Below are positions 54,887-64,000 of a stretch of DNA of 64,000 bases, piece after piece. The stretch comes from Saprospiraceae bacterium (lineage in GTDB: Bacteria > Bacteroidota > Bacteroidia > Chitinophagales > Saprospiraceae). Under the pieces are notes generated by a model. The model ran no database searches and had not been told where the DNA came from. It worked only from the letters and a program-made list of their open reading frames with translations. A program made the position numbers and the translations under genes. The stretch is from contig JADKGL010000008.1 of the NCBI GenBank assembly GCA_016722295.1, forward strand, positions 62,001-126,000, given 5' to 3'. Positions within the stretch are counted from its first letter, which is position 1, and every line of letters starts with the position of its first letter.

Positions 54887-57346
54887 ATGTTAGAATTTTC
54901 AAAAGAGAATCGATTCGTTGAAGTAATAGTACCCTTACCTTTAGAAGGATGCTTCACGTATTCTATTCCTGACACAATTGAACAAATTCCAAAACCTGGC
55001 TGCAGAGTAGAAATTGAATTTGGCAAAAGAAGACATTACTCAGCCATCGTAAGAAGAACTGTCAACTCTCCAGTTGTAAAAAATATAAAACCTATTATTC
55101 AAGTTCTAGATCAAGAACCTATTGTTACAGAAAATCAATTGGAATTCTGGGATTGGATGAGTAGATATTATATGGCATCGATAGGAGATGTTATGAACAC
55201 AGCCCTTATCAGTGCCTTCAAATTAGAAAGCAATACAACAATTTTAAGAACTGATAAAGCTTATGATTTACATGAACTCACAGATTATGAATATTTAATC
55301 CTTGAAGCGTTAGATATAAAAAATCAACTTTCTATCCTCGACATCCAAAGCATTCTTCAACGAAAAACAATCCTACCAATTATTAAAAAACTTATTGAAT
55401 TGGATTTGATTGTGACTAGAGAAGAACTCAATGAACAAGAGAGCGCAGTCAAAGTAAAATGGATAAGGATATCTCCAACTCTACTCGCTGATCCCATTGC
55501 ATTAAATAAAACAATGACTGAGCTTGAATCTTCAGAAAAAAAAATCCACCATTTATTATCCTATTTGAATCATTGTAAAAAAGGTGAATGGATTAAAGTA
55601 AAAGTATTTCATCAACTTTCAAAATCAGAATCAAGCACGACTGCTAGTCTAATTAAGAAAAAGATTTATGAACAAATAGAACTTGACAAATACGATATCC
55701 CTGAATTACTAGAGACTCAAGAGGAACATAAATTAAGTGACGAACAGCAACAAGCTATGGATGAAATCATGACTTGTTTCAAAGAAAAATCCGTCGCATT
55801 ATTGCATGGCATTACAGGGAGTGGAAAAACTGAAATTTATACACAAATCATAAAAGAGAATTTAAAATCTGGCAAACAAATTTTATTTCTCGTACCTGAA
55901 ATTTCATTAACTACTCAACTTGTAAAACGATTAAAACACTTTTTTGGAGATCAGATCATAGAGTATCATTCTGGTATTTATGCAAAGGATAAAATTGCTA
56001 TTTGGAATAAAGCAAAGAACAATCACCCGATCATCATCGGAGCAAGATCAGCAATACATCTCCCCTTCAGCAATTTAGGATTGATCATCATTGATGAAGA
56101 ACATGATGCCTCTTATAAGCAACATGAATCGAGTCCCTATTACAATTCTAGAGATGCTGCAATCTATTTAGCCAATCTACATAAAGCTAAAATAATTTTA
56201 GGATCTGCTACACCTAGCATTGAATCCTACCACAATGCAATAACAGGCAAGTTTGGCCTCATCACATTATCTAATCGATTTGGAAATAGTGTATTACCTG
56301 AAATAAATGTGATTGGTCTTAAAGCTGAAGAACAATTGGGACATATGAAAGGCCATTTTTCAAAGCCGCTCATCGAAGCTATACAAACCGAACTAGCAAA
56401 AGAAAAACAAGTTCTAGTCTTTCGAAATCGACGAGGTTATTCGCCTATTGTAAAATGTAATAATTGCAACTTTGAAGCATTATGTGACCGTTGTGATATC
56501 CATCTTACTCTGCATAAATTTTCAAATAAAATCAAATGTCATATTTGTGGTGCGCAAAAAGCAATGCCATTAGTTTGTCCTGAATGCAATAAAGCCACAC
56601 TCAAAATTCTTGGCTTTGGAACTGAACAACTAGAAGAAGAAATGAATACTCTTTTTCCTTCTGCAAAAATCAAACGACTTGACTTAGATGCGGCTCGCAC
56701 TCGTAAGTCGCAACGAGAAATCATTGAAGAATTTGAAGATGGCGACTTCGATATCCTAATTGGCACGCAAATGATTACCAAAGGATTTGATTTTGAAAAA
56801 GTAGGACTTGTGGTAGTCATACAGGCTGATCAAATTTTATTCTATCCAGACTTCAGATCTCATGAAAGAGGCTATCAATTGCTCACTCAGGTGGCTGGAA
56901 GAGCAGGTAGACGATCTGAAAAAGGAAATGTAATCATTCAAGCCTATGCGATGAACCATCCGATCTTATTACAAGTGATTGATCAAAATTATATTGAATT
57001 TTTTAATCTAGAAATTCAAGATAGACACATCTTTGCCTATCCACCATTTACTAGGCTTATTCGATTAGAATTACGGCATACAAAACCAAATATATTAGCC
57101 GCAGGATGCGATCTACTTCAGAAAAGACTGACTGGGTTACTAGACAAAAAATATATTCTTGGGCCAGCTGAGCCGCATATCTCCAGAATCAAGGGAGCTT
57201 ACATTAAAGAGTTTATTATAAAATTAGAAAAAGAAAAAATAGATTCAGCAAAATTTAAATCTAAATTGCGTGAAGAATTACTCAGTCTAAAAGCTACCGA
57301 AGGATATTCTTCCATTCGATTGAAAATAGATGTTGACCCCTATTGA
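54887..57346 (+). CDS. priA: Primosomal protein N' (replication restart helicase)
   Basis: An 819-residue superfamily 2 helicase that reloads the replisome at stalled forks. Domains: N-terminal 3'-DNA-end-binding domain (VIVPLPLEGCFTYSIPD), winged helix, helicase lobe 1 with Walker A GITGSGKT (308-315) and DEEH (403-406), zinc cysteines paired around residues 524-566 (CNNCNFEALCDRCD; CHICG; CPECN), lobe 2 with LIGTQMITKGFDFEKV and AGRAGR, and the C-terminal domain. Full length, no anomalies. Last gene of the surE operon. Confidence 0.98.
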   Translation: MLEFSKENRFVEVIVPLPLEGCFTYSIPDTIEQIPKPGCRVEIEFGKRRHYSAIVRRTVNSPVVKNIKPIIQVLDQEPIVTENQLEFWDWMSRYYMASIGDVMNTALISAFKLESNTTILRTDKAYDLHELTDYEYLILEALDIKNQLSILDIQSILQRKTILPIIKKLIELDLIVTREELNEQESAVKVKWIRISPTLLADPIALNKTMTELESSEKKIHHLLSYLNHCKKGEWIKVKVFHQLSKSESSTTASLIKKKIYEQIELDKYDIPELLETQEEHKLSDEQQQAMDEIMTCFKEKSVALLHGITGSGKTEIYTQIIKENLKSGKQILFLVPEISLTTQLVKRLKHFFGDQIIEYHSGIYAKDKIAIWNKAKNNHPIIIGARSAIHLPFSNLGLIIIDEEHDASYKQHESSPYYNSRDAAIYLANLHKAKIILGSATPSIESYHNAITGKFGLITLSNRFGNSVLPEINVIGLKAEEQLGHMKGHFSKPLIEAIQTELAKEKQVLVFRNRRGYSPIVKCNNCNFEALCDRCDIHLTLHKFSNKIKCHICGAQKAMPLVCPECNKATLKILGFGTEQLEEEMNTLFPSAKIKRLDLDAARTRKSQREIIEEFEDGDFDILIGTQMITKGFDFEKVGLVVVIQADQILFYPDFRSHERGYQLLTQVAGRAGRRSEKGNVIIQAYAMNHPILLQVIDQNYIEFFNLEIQDRHIFAYPPFTRLIRLELRHTKPNILAAGCDLLQKRLTGLLDKKYILGPAEPHISRIKGAYIKEFIIKLEKEKIDSAKFKSKLREELLSLKATEGYSSIRLKIDVDPY

Positions 57347-57360
57347 TTTTTATCAACGGG
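57338..57360. terminator. Imperfect hairpin between priA and pntB
   Basis: CCCTATTGAT and ATCAACGGG pair with a small bulge around TTTT, overlapping the priA stop. It sits between convergent genes. Confidence 0.35.
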
Positions 57361-57366
57361 AATCTC

Positions 57367-58794
57367 TTACATGCTTTTTACTTCGTTGACCAATTTTACT
57401 AATGTATCCTTTGCATCACCAAACAACATATACGTCTTTGGTTGATAAAATAAGGCATTATCAATTCCTGCATATCCTGCTTTCATTGAGCGCTTCATTA
57501 CAATAATATTTTTTGCATTTTCAACTTCCAAAATTGGCATCCCGTAAATAGGAGAACTTGGATCAGTTTTCGCAGCAGGATTTACGACATCATTTGCTCC
57601 AACAACTAGTACAACATCAGTTGTAGCGAATTCTGGATTAATATCTTCCATCTCAATTAACTTGTCATAACTCACATTAGATTCGGCAAGCAAAACATTC
57701 ATGTGACCAGGCATCCTACCTGCAACAGGATGTATTGCATATTTAACTTCTACGCCACCTTCTTCTAAAATTGATTCTAATTCATGGCAAGTATGTTGAG
57801 CTTGTGCAACTGCTAAACCATAGCCGGGAACAATAACAACTTTCTTTGCATATTTCATCAATATAGCTGCATCAGATCGTGTAATCTCTTTAGTCGTCCC
57901 TCCTCCTGTGCTTGAAGTTGGTCCAGAAGCCGTAGCTCCACCAAAATTTCCAACAAGTACATTTAATAAAGAACGGTTCATTGCATTGCACATAGTCACT
58001 GTCAGAATTGTTCCAGCTGAACCAACAAGGATACCTCCTATTAACATTACATAGTTATCATAAAGAAATCCACCACAAGCTGCTGCAACTCCTGTAAATG
58101 AATTCAATAAGGAAATCACAACAGGCATATCTGCACCACCAATTGGAAATACAAATAGAATCCCATAAAGTAATGAAACTATTAGTATGATATAAAACCA
58201 CATTGATCCACTGATCGTACCTGTATAAAATAAAATAGACAATACCAATAAAGCCAATAAAAGACCAATGTTTACGATTTGTTGACCCTTAAGGCTAAAG
58301 TCGTTTATTTTGCCTTCTAGCTTGCCATACGCTATAATACTACCTGCAAATGATACAGACCCAATAATTAATCCAGCGAGAATGATAATAATTTTACCAT
58401 GGTGGTCTGCTGCCATTTCTGGTGTCATTGTACTAGAAGCCAATACATGATTCAAATGATTATATTCAATGATAGAAATAATTGCTGCACAAGCACCTCC
58501 CATTCCATTGAAGAATGAGACCATTTGAGGCATTGCTGTCATTTGCACTTTTTTTGCCATGATCCAACCTATCGCGGTTCCAATCACCAATGCCAGAAAA
58601 ATCCAGACCAAATTACCCAAATGATTTCCTTCGGAATCTTTGTATAAAAAGATAGTCGCAAAAATGGCTAAAATCATACCTGCAGCTGCGATTAGATTTC
58701 CATTGCGTGCAGTGTCTGGCTTTGAAAGCATCTTTAATCCCCACATAAATGTGACTGATGCTATAAGATATATGACTACTAATATATGCTCCAT
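57367..58794 (-). CDS. pntB: NAD(P) transhydrogenase subunit beta
   Basis: A 475-residue subunit: about nine membrane helices in the first 270 residues (including WGLKMLSKPDTARNGNLIAA), then the NADP-binding domain III with VVIVPGYGLAVAQAQHTCHE, AIHPVAGRMPGHMNVLLAES, VVLVVGANDVVNPAAK and MKRSMKAGYAGIDN. It couples proton flow to NADPH formation from NADH. Its ATG overlaps the pntAb stop by one base (TAATG). Note convergent with priA. Confidence 0.98.
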   Translation of the reverse strand: MEHILVVIYLIASVTFMWGLKMLSKPDTARNGNLIAAAGMILAIFATIFLYKDSEGNHLGNLVWIFLALVIGTAIGWIMAKKVQMTAMPQMVSFFNGMGGACAAIISIIEYNHLNHVLASSTMTPEMAADHHGKIIIILAGLIIGSVSFAGSIIAYGKLEGKINDFSLKGQQIVNIGLLLALLVLSILFYTGTISGSMWFYIILIVSLLYGILFVFPIGGADMPVVISLLNSFTGVAAACGGFLYDNYVMLIGGILVGSAGTILTVTMCNAMNRSLLNVLVGNFGGATASGPTSSTGGGTTKEITRSDAAILMKYAKKVVIVPGYGLAVAQAQHTCHELESILEEGGVEVKYAIHPVAGRMPGHMNVLLAESNVSYDKLIEMEDINPEFATTDVVLVVGANDVVNPAAKTDPSSPIYGMPILEVENAKNIIVMKRSMKAGYAGIDNALFYQPKTYMLFGDAKDTLVKLVNEVKSM

Positions 58795-59093
58795 TATTTT
58801 TTCTTCTTAAACATTTCTAACATTCTGTCAGTCACGACAAATCCTCCTACAACATTCAATGTACCAAAAATCACAGCGATAAATCCTAAGACCAAGCTTA
58901 AGACTCCTTCCGCTTGACCCATTACAATGATCGCCCCTATGATGACTACACCATGTATCGCATTAGCACCTGACATTAATGGTGTATGCAATACTGAAGG
59001 TACATGGGATATCAATTCAATTCCCACAAAAATCATCAAAATGACCAAATAGATCATTTGAATATTTGAACTTATAAATTCTAAAATCCCCAT
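58794..59093 (-). CDS. pntAb: NAD(P) transhydrogenase subunit alpha, membrane part
   Basis: A 99-residue protein with three to four helices, equal to the membrane portion of PntA in the three-subunit transhydrogenases: VGIELISHVPSVLHTPLMSG, NAIHGVVIIGAIIVMG and GTLNVVGGFVVTDRML. It ends in a Lys-rich tail. Six bases after pntAa and one base overlapping pntB, so the subunits are made in order. Confidence 0.96.
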   Translation of the reverse strand: MGILEFISSNIQMIYLVILMIFVGIELISHVPSVLHTPLMSGANAIHGVVIIGAIIVMGQAEGVLSLVLGFIAVIFGTLNVVGGFVVTDRMLEMFKKKK

Positions 59094-59099
59094 TGCTTT

Positions 59100-60200
59100 T
59101 TATTTAAGAGTTTGACCTTGGTGAACAATCAATGTACCTTTAGTAATTTCTTCTTCCATGTCCCATTTAAACCCTTCATTGGTTGATAAATGGTACAATA
59201 GATTTTGCAAATTTTTCGCATAGAGTTCACTTGCATTCGTGGCTAATGTAGAAGGTAAATTTCCAATCCCCACGATTTTTACTCCGTGCTTTATTACAAT
59301 TTTATTTAATTCAGAAACTTCACAATTTCCGCCTTGTTCAACAGCCATATCCACAATAACTGCACCATATTTCATTTGTTTCACTTGCTCTTCTGTAATC
59401 AGTACGGGTGCCTTTTTACCCATAACTTGAGCGGTGGTGATTACTAAATCTGCTTGAAACAAGGATTTGTTTACTGCTTCCTTTTGCTTTGCCAAATATT
59501 CAGCGCTTACTTCTTTTGCATATCCACCTTCAACTTTAACACCATCATCTTTAACTGTAATAAATTTGGCGCCAAGAGATTCTGCTTGTTCTTTGGTTTC
59601 TGCTCTTACGTCAGTTGCTTCTACCACTGCACCAAGTCGTTTTGCTGTGGCTATGGCTTGCAATCCCGCTACTCCAACACCAAAAATTAAAACCTTTGAT
59701 GGTGTAATCGTTCCTGCAGCAGTCATCATTAATGGAAAAATCTTAGTCATATGTTCTGCTCCTAGTATTACAGCTTTATATCCTGCAAGGTTACCTTGAG
59801 AACTTAAAACATCCATACTTTGAGCTCTACTAATCCTAGGAATCGCATCCATTGAAAAACTAGTCACTTTCTGCGCCGCTAATTTTTGAACATACTCAGG
59901 ATTAATCAAATGATACATCAAGCTAAAACAAATAGCATTGTTCGGCAAGGAGTTGATTTCTTGATCTGTAAATGGATTAATTTTTGCAAAAACTTGGGCA
60001 ATCTTGCTCAAATCAGTTGCATTAGCACAAATTTTTGCACCTGCTTGTTCATAATCTTGATTCTGAAATGAAGAGGACTCCCCTGCTCCAGATTCAACAT
60101 ACACTTCATAACCTTTGGCAATCAATTGCTTGGTTATCTGTGGTGTGATGGCTACTCTTTTTTCACCGTCCCTTGTTTCTTTTAATACAGCTATTTTCAA
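59100..60200 (-). CDS. pntAa: NAD(P) transhydrogenase subunit alpha, NAD-binding part
   Basis: A 366-residue soluble domain I of the transhydrogenase, related to alanine dehydrogenase: KIAVLKETRDGEKRVAITP at the N-terminus, and VLIFGVGVAGLQAIATAKRL as the NAD-binding fold, followed by EATDVRAETKEQAESLGAKF. It reads NADH for domain III of PntB. First gene of the three-gene operon; a near-consensus -7 (TATCTTCG) lies at 60227-60220. Confidence 0.97.
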   Translation of the reverse strand: MKIAVLKETRDGEKRVAITPQITKQLIAKGYEVYVESGAGESSSFQNQDYEQAGAKICANATDLSKIAQVFAKINPFTDQEINSLPNNAICFSLMYHLINPEYVQKLAAQKVTSFSMDAIPRISRAQSMDVLSSQGNLAGYKAVILGAEHMTKIFPLMMTAAGTITPSKVLIFGVGVAGLQAIATAKRLGAVVEATDVRAETKEQAESLGAKFITVKDDGVKVEGGYAKEVSAEYLAKQKEAVNKSLFQADLVITTAQVMGKKAPVLITEEQVKQMKYGAVIVDMAVEQGGNCEVSELNKIVIKHGVKIVGIGNLPSTLATNASELYAKNLQNLLYHLSTNEGFKWDMEEEITKGTLIVHQGQTLK

Positions 60201-60294
60201 AGCTCAATTTTTTGAGCTGCGAAGATAGTAAAAAATATGTAATTTCATACTTTCTAATCTCAAAAAAAACAGCCCATTTTACTATTAAATCTTC

Positions 60295-61860
60295 CTAAAA
60301 CCAACCAGTTCTCCTTTTTCTTGGTGCGCTTGTTTTGATCCCAAACATACCTAGTAACCCTCTCGTAAGCTCTCTTGCAACAGTTCGTCCTACTTGCTTT
60401 GTTACTGTATTTCCCATGATTTTATCCAAGGTACTTTTCTCTGGTCGTCTAGATCTACTACTATCTTGTGGAGGTGCTTTCTCCTCCATTTCTTCTGCTT
60501 GAGCTGCTTCCGCTTCTTCTATTTTTTTTGTCAAAATCTCTGCTGCTGATTCCCTATTGATCTCTTCATTATAATATGCTGCAATCTCAGAATTACTCAC
60601 TAACTCATCAATTTCTTTTGGACTCAAAACATCCATTCTTGACTCAGGGGCTCTCATCATCGTATGTACTAAAGGAGTTGGAATTCCTTTCTCATTTAAT
60701 GCAGTCACAAAGGCCTCCCCAATTCCCAATTCCGTAAGAGATTGACTGACGTCGTAGAACTCAGTAATTGGATAATTTTCAGCAGCCATTTTTATCGCTT
60801 TTCTGTCTTTGGCCGTAAAGGCTCTTAAGGCATGTTGTATCTTTAATCCCAATTGGCTTAACACAGAATCAGGAATATCCGTAGGATTCTGAGTGATAAA
60901 AAACAAGCCAATCCCTTTAGACCTTATCAACTTAATTATTGTCTCTAGTTGATCCAATAATGCTGGGGTAGCTTCTTCAAACAGCAAATGAGCTTCATCT
61001 AGAAAGAGCACTAATTTCGGTTTATCTAAATCTCCAGCTTCAGGAAATTTGGAATAGATCTCTGCCAATACTTGTAGTAAAAATGTAGAAAAAAACTTCG
61101 GTTTATCTTGTATATCATTGGCGCGTAAAATACTTATCACGCCTCTACCTTTTCGATCTGTGCGTACAAGATCCTCAACTTCAAATGACCGCTCTCCAAA
61201 AAAACTTGTGGCCCCTTGTTGCTCCAATTCGATGATTTTTCGCAAAATGGTACCTACACTTGCAGGTGATATTGCTCCAAATTCTTTTTGTATATGTTCT
61301 TTACCTTCATTAGATACAAATTGAAGCAATTTCTTCAAATCTTCTAAATCCAATAATAGCAAACCATTGTCATCTGCAAACTTGAATATCATTGAAACTA
61401 CACCTTCCTGTGTATCATTAAGTCCAAGTATTTTAGATAATAGCACTGGACCAAACTCAGATACTGTGGCGCGAAGCCTACAACCGTTCTGAGATGAAAT
61501 CGTCAGTAGTTCTACATAATTATTTTTAGCCTCCCAAGGAATATTTATGCTGCAATGTCTATCTTCTATTTTTTGATTTGAAGTACCCATCATCGAAATA
61601 CCACTCAAATCACCCTTTATATCCAATAAAAAACATGATACTCCTGCGTATGATAGTTGCTCTGCCAATAATTGGAGCGACTTGGTCTTTCCAGTTCCAG
61701 TCGCACCTGCGATCAAACCATGACGATTCATCATTCGTAGCGGAAGATGAACAAAAGTATCTGGAACTACCTTGCCTTGTAGCATCCCACAACCAATCGT
61801 AAGGAAAGCTGAATTGAACTTATAACCGCTTTGTACCTGATCTACAAATGCTTGACTCAT
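60295..61860 (-). CDS. HerA-like ATPase of the DUF853 family
   Basis: A 521-residue protein. Walker A is GATGTGKT (residues 52-59), Walker B is LVLFLDEAHLLFEEATP, and a late FITQNPTDIPDSVLSQLGLK matches sensor and arginine-finger regions of HerA/FtsK-type motors. DUF853 proteins (E. coli YjgR type) are widespread, single-gene ATPases with no settled function; no nuclease partner such as NurA or Sir2 lies beside it, so an anti-phage role is not supported here. The C-terminal about 75 residues are Glu/Ala-rich then basic (PRKRRTGWF). Confidence 0.92.
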   Translation of the reverse strand: MSQAFVDQVQSGYKFNSAFLTIGCGMLQGKVVPDTFVHLPLRMMNRHGLIAGATGTGKTKSLQLLAEQLSYAGVSCFLLDIKGDLSGISMMGTSNQKIEDRHCSINIPWEAKNNYVELLTISSQNGCRLRATVSEFGPVLLSKILGLNDTQEGVVSMIFKFADDNGLLLLDLEDLKKLLQFVSNEGKEHIQKEFGAISPASVGTILRKIIELEQQGATSFFGERSFEVEDLVRTDRKGRGVISILRANDIQDKPKFFSTFLLQVLAEIYSKFPEAGDLDKPKLVLFLDEAHLLFEEATPALLDQLETIIKLIRSKGIGLFFITQNPTDIPDSVLSQLGLKIQHALRAFTAKDRKAIKMAAENYPITEFYDVSQSLTELGIGEAFVTALNEKGIPTPLVHTMMRAPESRMDVLSPKEIDELVSNSEIAAYYNEEINRESAAEILTKKIEEAEAAQAEEMEEKAPPQDSSRSRRPEKSTLDKIMGNTVTKQVGRTVARELTRGLLGMFGIKTSAPRKRRTGWF

Positions 61861-61879
61861 ATTAATTCTTTTTATAATG

Positions 61880-61887
61880 CAAAAATA
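61880..61887 (-). promoter_or_regulatory. -7 box for the HerA-like gene
   Basis: TATTTTTG on the minus strand, exact TAnnTTTG, 19 nt before the ATG at 61860. Confidence 0.45.
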
Positions 61888-61942
61888 CTTAGAAAATTGT
61901 AACTATGGTAAATAAATTAATACCTAACTTGCACTGTTATTT

Positions 61943-62782
61943 ATGACTAGATCATTTACTTGTTCAATTTTACTTGTTTTCATTGTATTTTTTCTATCTG
62001 ATAAAATACATGGACAATATTCACTAAATACATCAATAGCCAATGTAAAATCAATCGCATTGGGAAATTCAGGTATTGCCTACCAAGATAATTTATCGCA
62101 TCATTTCAATCCAGCTCATTTGGCTTGGATAGAAAGTCACAACGTTGAAGCATTCACCTCAAATTATTTCTTAGTAAAAAATCTATTTCAATTTGCAGGT
62201 CACTTTCAAGTAAAAATGAGTTCAAAAGATGGCCTAGGGTTGAGTTATGTTACAGTAGGAAGTCCTACACTTAGAGAAAATTTATTGCAACTTTCTTATG
62301 GTAGAAAATTAAGTAAAATTGCTAGCTTAGGCATCACAGGAAATTATAATTTTGCACAAGGAGTTGAAAATTATTCAGAATCAAATATCGACTTCAATAC
62401 TGGTCTATTTCTAGCCTTAAAGCCTTATTTAAACATTGCTCTCATTGCAAAAAATCCTTTTCCGTTGCGCCATAAAGAAAACTATAATCTGCCTTCACTC
62501 TTCGCAATAGGATTGCAATACAAAATCTACGAACATGTGAGTGTTCTAGTAGATTTACAAAAGAAGTCTACTACTTCAACAAGTGGACATATTGGTCTGA
62601 TATATAGGATTCAAAATGCAGTTTCCTTGCAAACAGGCTTCAACACATCTAACAAAACGATGAGTGGTGGAGCGAGTTTTATTTTGTATAAAAATCTTGA
62701 ACTCAATTTTGCAGTACAATATCATAGTACATTAGGCACTTCACCCGCTTTTAGTGTTCGCTATCAAATTCCTAAAAAGTAA
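61943..62782 (+). CDS. Outer-membrane beta-barrel protein (PorV/UPF0164-like)
   Basis: A 279-residue exported protein. Signal peptide about 1-24 (ends DKIHGQ). The mature start NVKSIALGNSGIAYQDNLSHHFNPAHLAWI has the A-L-G-x-A ... N-P-A pattern common to PorV/PorQ and UPF0164 barrels (split: NVKSIALGNSGIAYQD, HHFNPAHLAW). Regular amphipathic strands follow to the C-terminus. The window contains four T9SS substrates, so a T9SS shuttle-like role is conceivable, but length and sequence do not assign it to PorQ or PorV. It overlaps mqnB by one base (TAATG). Confidence 0.8.
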   Translation: MTRSFTCSILLVFIVFFLSDKIHGQYSLNTSIANVKSIALGNSGIAYQDNLSHHFNPAHLAWIESHNVEAFTSNYFLVKNLFQFAGHFQVKMSSKDGLGLSYVTVGSPTLRENLLQLSYGRKLSKIASLGITGNYNFAQGVENYSESNIDFNTGLFLALKPYLNIALIAKNPFPLRHKENYNLPSLFAIGLQYKIYEHVSVLVDLQKKSTTSTSGHIGLIYRIQNAVSLQTGFNTSNKTMSGGASFILYKNLELNFAVQYHSTLGTSPAFSVRYQIPKK

Positions 62783-63474
62783 TGTTGAAAGTTATTTTAG
62801 TTTCCGCTACTAATTTTGAATGTTTAAAAACAATAGATTATTTAGAAAAAAATTTTGAACAAAAATCTTTTACTGAATTTACTACCAGTGCAATTTCTGT
62901 TTCTCCTTTTGTAATGGGCATTGGATTGGCTCAATCAAGTTTTGCATTAGGAAGACATAAGAATTTAAAAGACTTTGACCTGTTGATTCATATAGGTATT
63001 TCAGGAGCTTATCAACCAGAAAAATATAAATTAGGCGATCTTATTGAAATCACCCATGAACGGTTTGCTGACATAGGTGCTGAAGAGAAAGATGGCTCAT
63101 TGATTGATTTATTTGATCTCGATTTTTTGCCTAAAAATCAATTCCCTTACAATGAAAAATGGATATCAAACCCAACGAAAAAATGGATTAGCAAATATCC
63201 CAAAGCAAAAGGACTTACAGTAAGTAAGGCCTCAGGAAATGCAGATACCATAACAAAATTATTGCCACTAAATGCAGATGTTGAAAGTATGGAAGGTGCT
63301 GCCTTGTTTTATGCTTGCCGATGCATCGATATTCCTTTTATTTCATTACGTGCGATTTCAAATTATGTAGAGCCTCGCAATAAAGACCGTTGGAATGTGC
63401 CATTAGCTTTAGGAAATTTAAATGATGCATTAATTCAAATGATAAAAAATCTCAACGAAACACAATCTCTTTAA
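62782..63474 (+). CDS. mqnB: Futalosine hydrolase
   Basis: A 230-residue nucleoside-phosphorylase-fold hydrolase that releases hypoxanthine from futalosine in the alternative menaquinone route. Family features: VMGIGLAQSSFALGRHKNL, HIGISGAYQPEKYKLGDLIE, VESMEGAALFYACRCIDIPF (the M-E-G-A nucleoside site) and LRAISNYVEPRNKDRWNV. Its presence implies that this organism makes menaquinone by the futalosine pathway. Coupled to the barrel protein gene upstream, and its last 23 bp overlap the convergent DUF721 gene. Confidence 0.92.
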   Translation: MLKVILVSATNFECLKTIDYLEKNFEQKSFTEFTTSAISVSPFVMGIGLAQSSFALGRHKNLKDFDLLIHIGISGAYQPEKYKLGDLIEITHERFADIGAEEKDGSLIDLFDLDFLPKNQFPYNEKWISNPTKKWISKYPKAKGLTVSKASGNADTITKLLPLNADVESMEGAALFYACRCIDIPFISLRAISNYVEPRNKDRWNVPLALGNLNDALIQMIKNLNETQSL

Positions 63475-63748
63475 TTTCAACAGGTGCCATTTTTTCTTTA
63501 ATCGTTTGTAGCACTTTTTCTTTATTTAAATTCATCTCATTTCGCAATACGGAAGATGTGAATTTGACAAAAACTACATTTTCTTTCAATCGAATACTCT
63601 CTGTCAATTGAGTAATGTAATCTCCATATGTGCTCGACCAAATACTTTGTATTTTAGCCTCTTCTAATTTTAATTTCAACTTAACAGATTGGCTTGAAAA
63701 ATTATGTAACGCTTCGCCTATAGTAAAATCATTCTTCCTCTTCGCCAT
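63452..63748 (-). CDS. DUF721/DciA-like protein
   Basis: A 98-residue protein of the DUF721 family: IGEALHNFSSQSVKLKLKLE, IQSIWSSTYGDYITQLTESI and VVFVKFTSSVLRNEMNLNKE. Relatives include DciA, which helps load the replicative helicase, and genes of this family commonly sit beside recF, as here (ATG overlaps the recF stop by one base). Short Bacteroidota members have only the core domain. Confidence 0.9.
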   Translation of the reverse strand: MAKRKNDFTIGEALHNFSSQSVKLKLKLEEAKIQSIWSSTYGDYITQLTESIRLKENVVFVKFTSSVLRNEMNLNKEKVLQTIKEKMAPVEIKEIVFR

Positions 63749-64000
63749 TATGTTATATTTAAATTGATAATCGAACTAGTTGAACTAAGTTGAGATTTCA
63801 ATTTTTCAACCCTCTCAAGATGTGTATCTGTTATGAAACACTGTTCTACTTTCTCTTGCTCCAGTAAAGCTAATAAATTATTCACTCGAGATTCATCCAG
63901 TTTCGCAAAAATATCATCAAGTAAAACAATTGGTGATTTTTTTCGGATAGATGAAATTAACTTATATTGTGCAAGTCTCAAGGCAAGGATAAAAGACTTT
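63748..64000 (-). CDS. recF: DNA replication and repair protein RecF (partial, C-terminus)
   Basis: The last about 84 residues of RecF, continuing past the right edge (the frame reads KSFILALRLAQYKL and is open to the window end). IVLLDDIFAKLDESRVNNLL is the Walker B/signature D-D-x-x-x-x-L-D of this SMC-like ATPase, and CFITDTHLERVEKL is the H-loop region. RecF loads RecA at gaps. Coupled to the DUF721 gene. Confidence 0.95.
   Translation of the reverse strand, partial: KSFILALRLAQYKLISSIRKKSPIVLLDDIFAKLDESRVNNLLALLEQEKVEQCFITDTHLERVEKLKSQLSSTSSIINLNIT

Noticed and set aside
60295..61860. HerA-like ATPase as part of an anti-phage system
   Set aside because: No NurA, Sir2, DUF4297 or other effector lies beside it; the protein matches stand-alone DUF853 and its neighbours are housekeeping genes.

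Overview
The window is 64 kb of AT-rich chromosomal DNA from a member of the Bacteroidota, most likely the Saprospiria/Saprospiraceae or a near relative. The evidence is: four secreted proteins with type IX secretion (T9SS) C-terminal sorting domains; lipoproteins; a TonB-dependent receptor with an N-terminal carboxypeptidase-like domain; -7 promoter boxes of the TAnnTTTG type without Shine-Dalgarno sequences; a eukaryote-like ProRS; methylmalonyl-CoA mutase; and a futalosine hydrolase. Genes lie on both strands in short tight operons. No tRNA, rRNA, CRISPR array, IS element, prophage or recognised defence system was seen by eye.

Layout. 0-2.7 kb: partial GMC oxidoreductase, double VOC-domain protein, RluA-type pseudouridine synthase. 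2.7-9 kb: Kelch T9SS protein, then a coupled mutA-like / biotin carboxylase / mutB operon (propionyl-/methylmalonyl-CoA metabolism) and a small NTF2-like secreted protein. 9-14 kb: sugar nucleotidyltransferase, a very abnormal homopolymer-rich stretch (10291-10572), alpha/beta hydrolase + CvpA, and unknown exported proteins. 14-24 kb: thrS, TonB-dependent receptor, SET-domain protein + aroA, prs, rplY, folB, glutaryl-CoA dehydrogenase-like enzyme. 24-27.4 kb: large sortilin/BNR T9SS protein and a frameshifted non-catalytic M16 peptidase homologue. 27.6-32.1 kb: a probable operon dnaN-nadD-panC-panD-membrane protein-rfaE2-like. 32-37 kb: metal-binding lipoprotein, proS, low-complexity secreted protein, FadL-like barrel. 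37-43.5 kb: surface-sugar region with a complete three-gene, four-activity GDP-heptose cassette (hddA, gmhA, hddC-gmhB fusion), a GT4, an NDP-sugar dehydratase and a GT2. 43.6-51.2 kb: dockerin-containing T9SS protein, repeat-rich intergenic DNA, two adjacent genes broken by many single-base indels (unknown family; SCO1), and an M12B-type metalloprotease T9SS protein. 51.2-57.3 kb: holA, then the operon surE-small membrane protein-lpxB-DUF486-priA. 57.4-64 kb: three-subunit transhydrogenase pntB-pntAb-pntAa, HerA/DUF853 ATPase, outer-membrane barrel + mqnB, and DUF721 + partial recF.

Most of the window is housekeeping. I did not find a convincing new multi-gene system. The best candidates for a second look are the compact GDP-heptose cassette with its fused enzyme and adjacent dehydratase, the biotin carboxylase embedded between the two mutase genes, a recurrent leaderless-promoter pattern (a -7 box 4-8 nt before the start codon), and a conserved-looking three-helix protein translationally coupled to lpxB. 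Three places (10291-10572, 27135-27140, 46616-48689) look like local sequence-quality problems or gene decay and should be checked before any biology is inferred from them.
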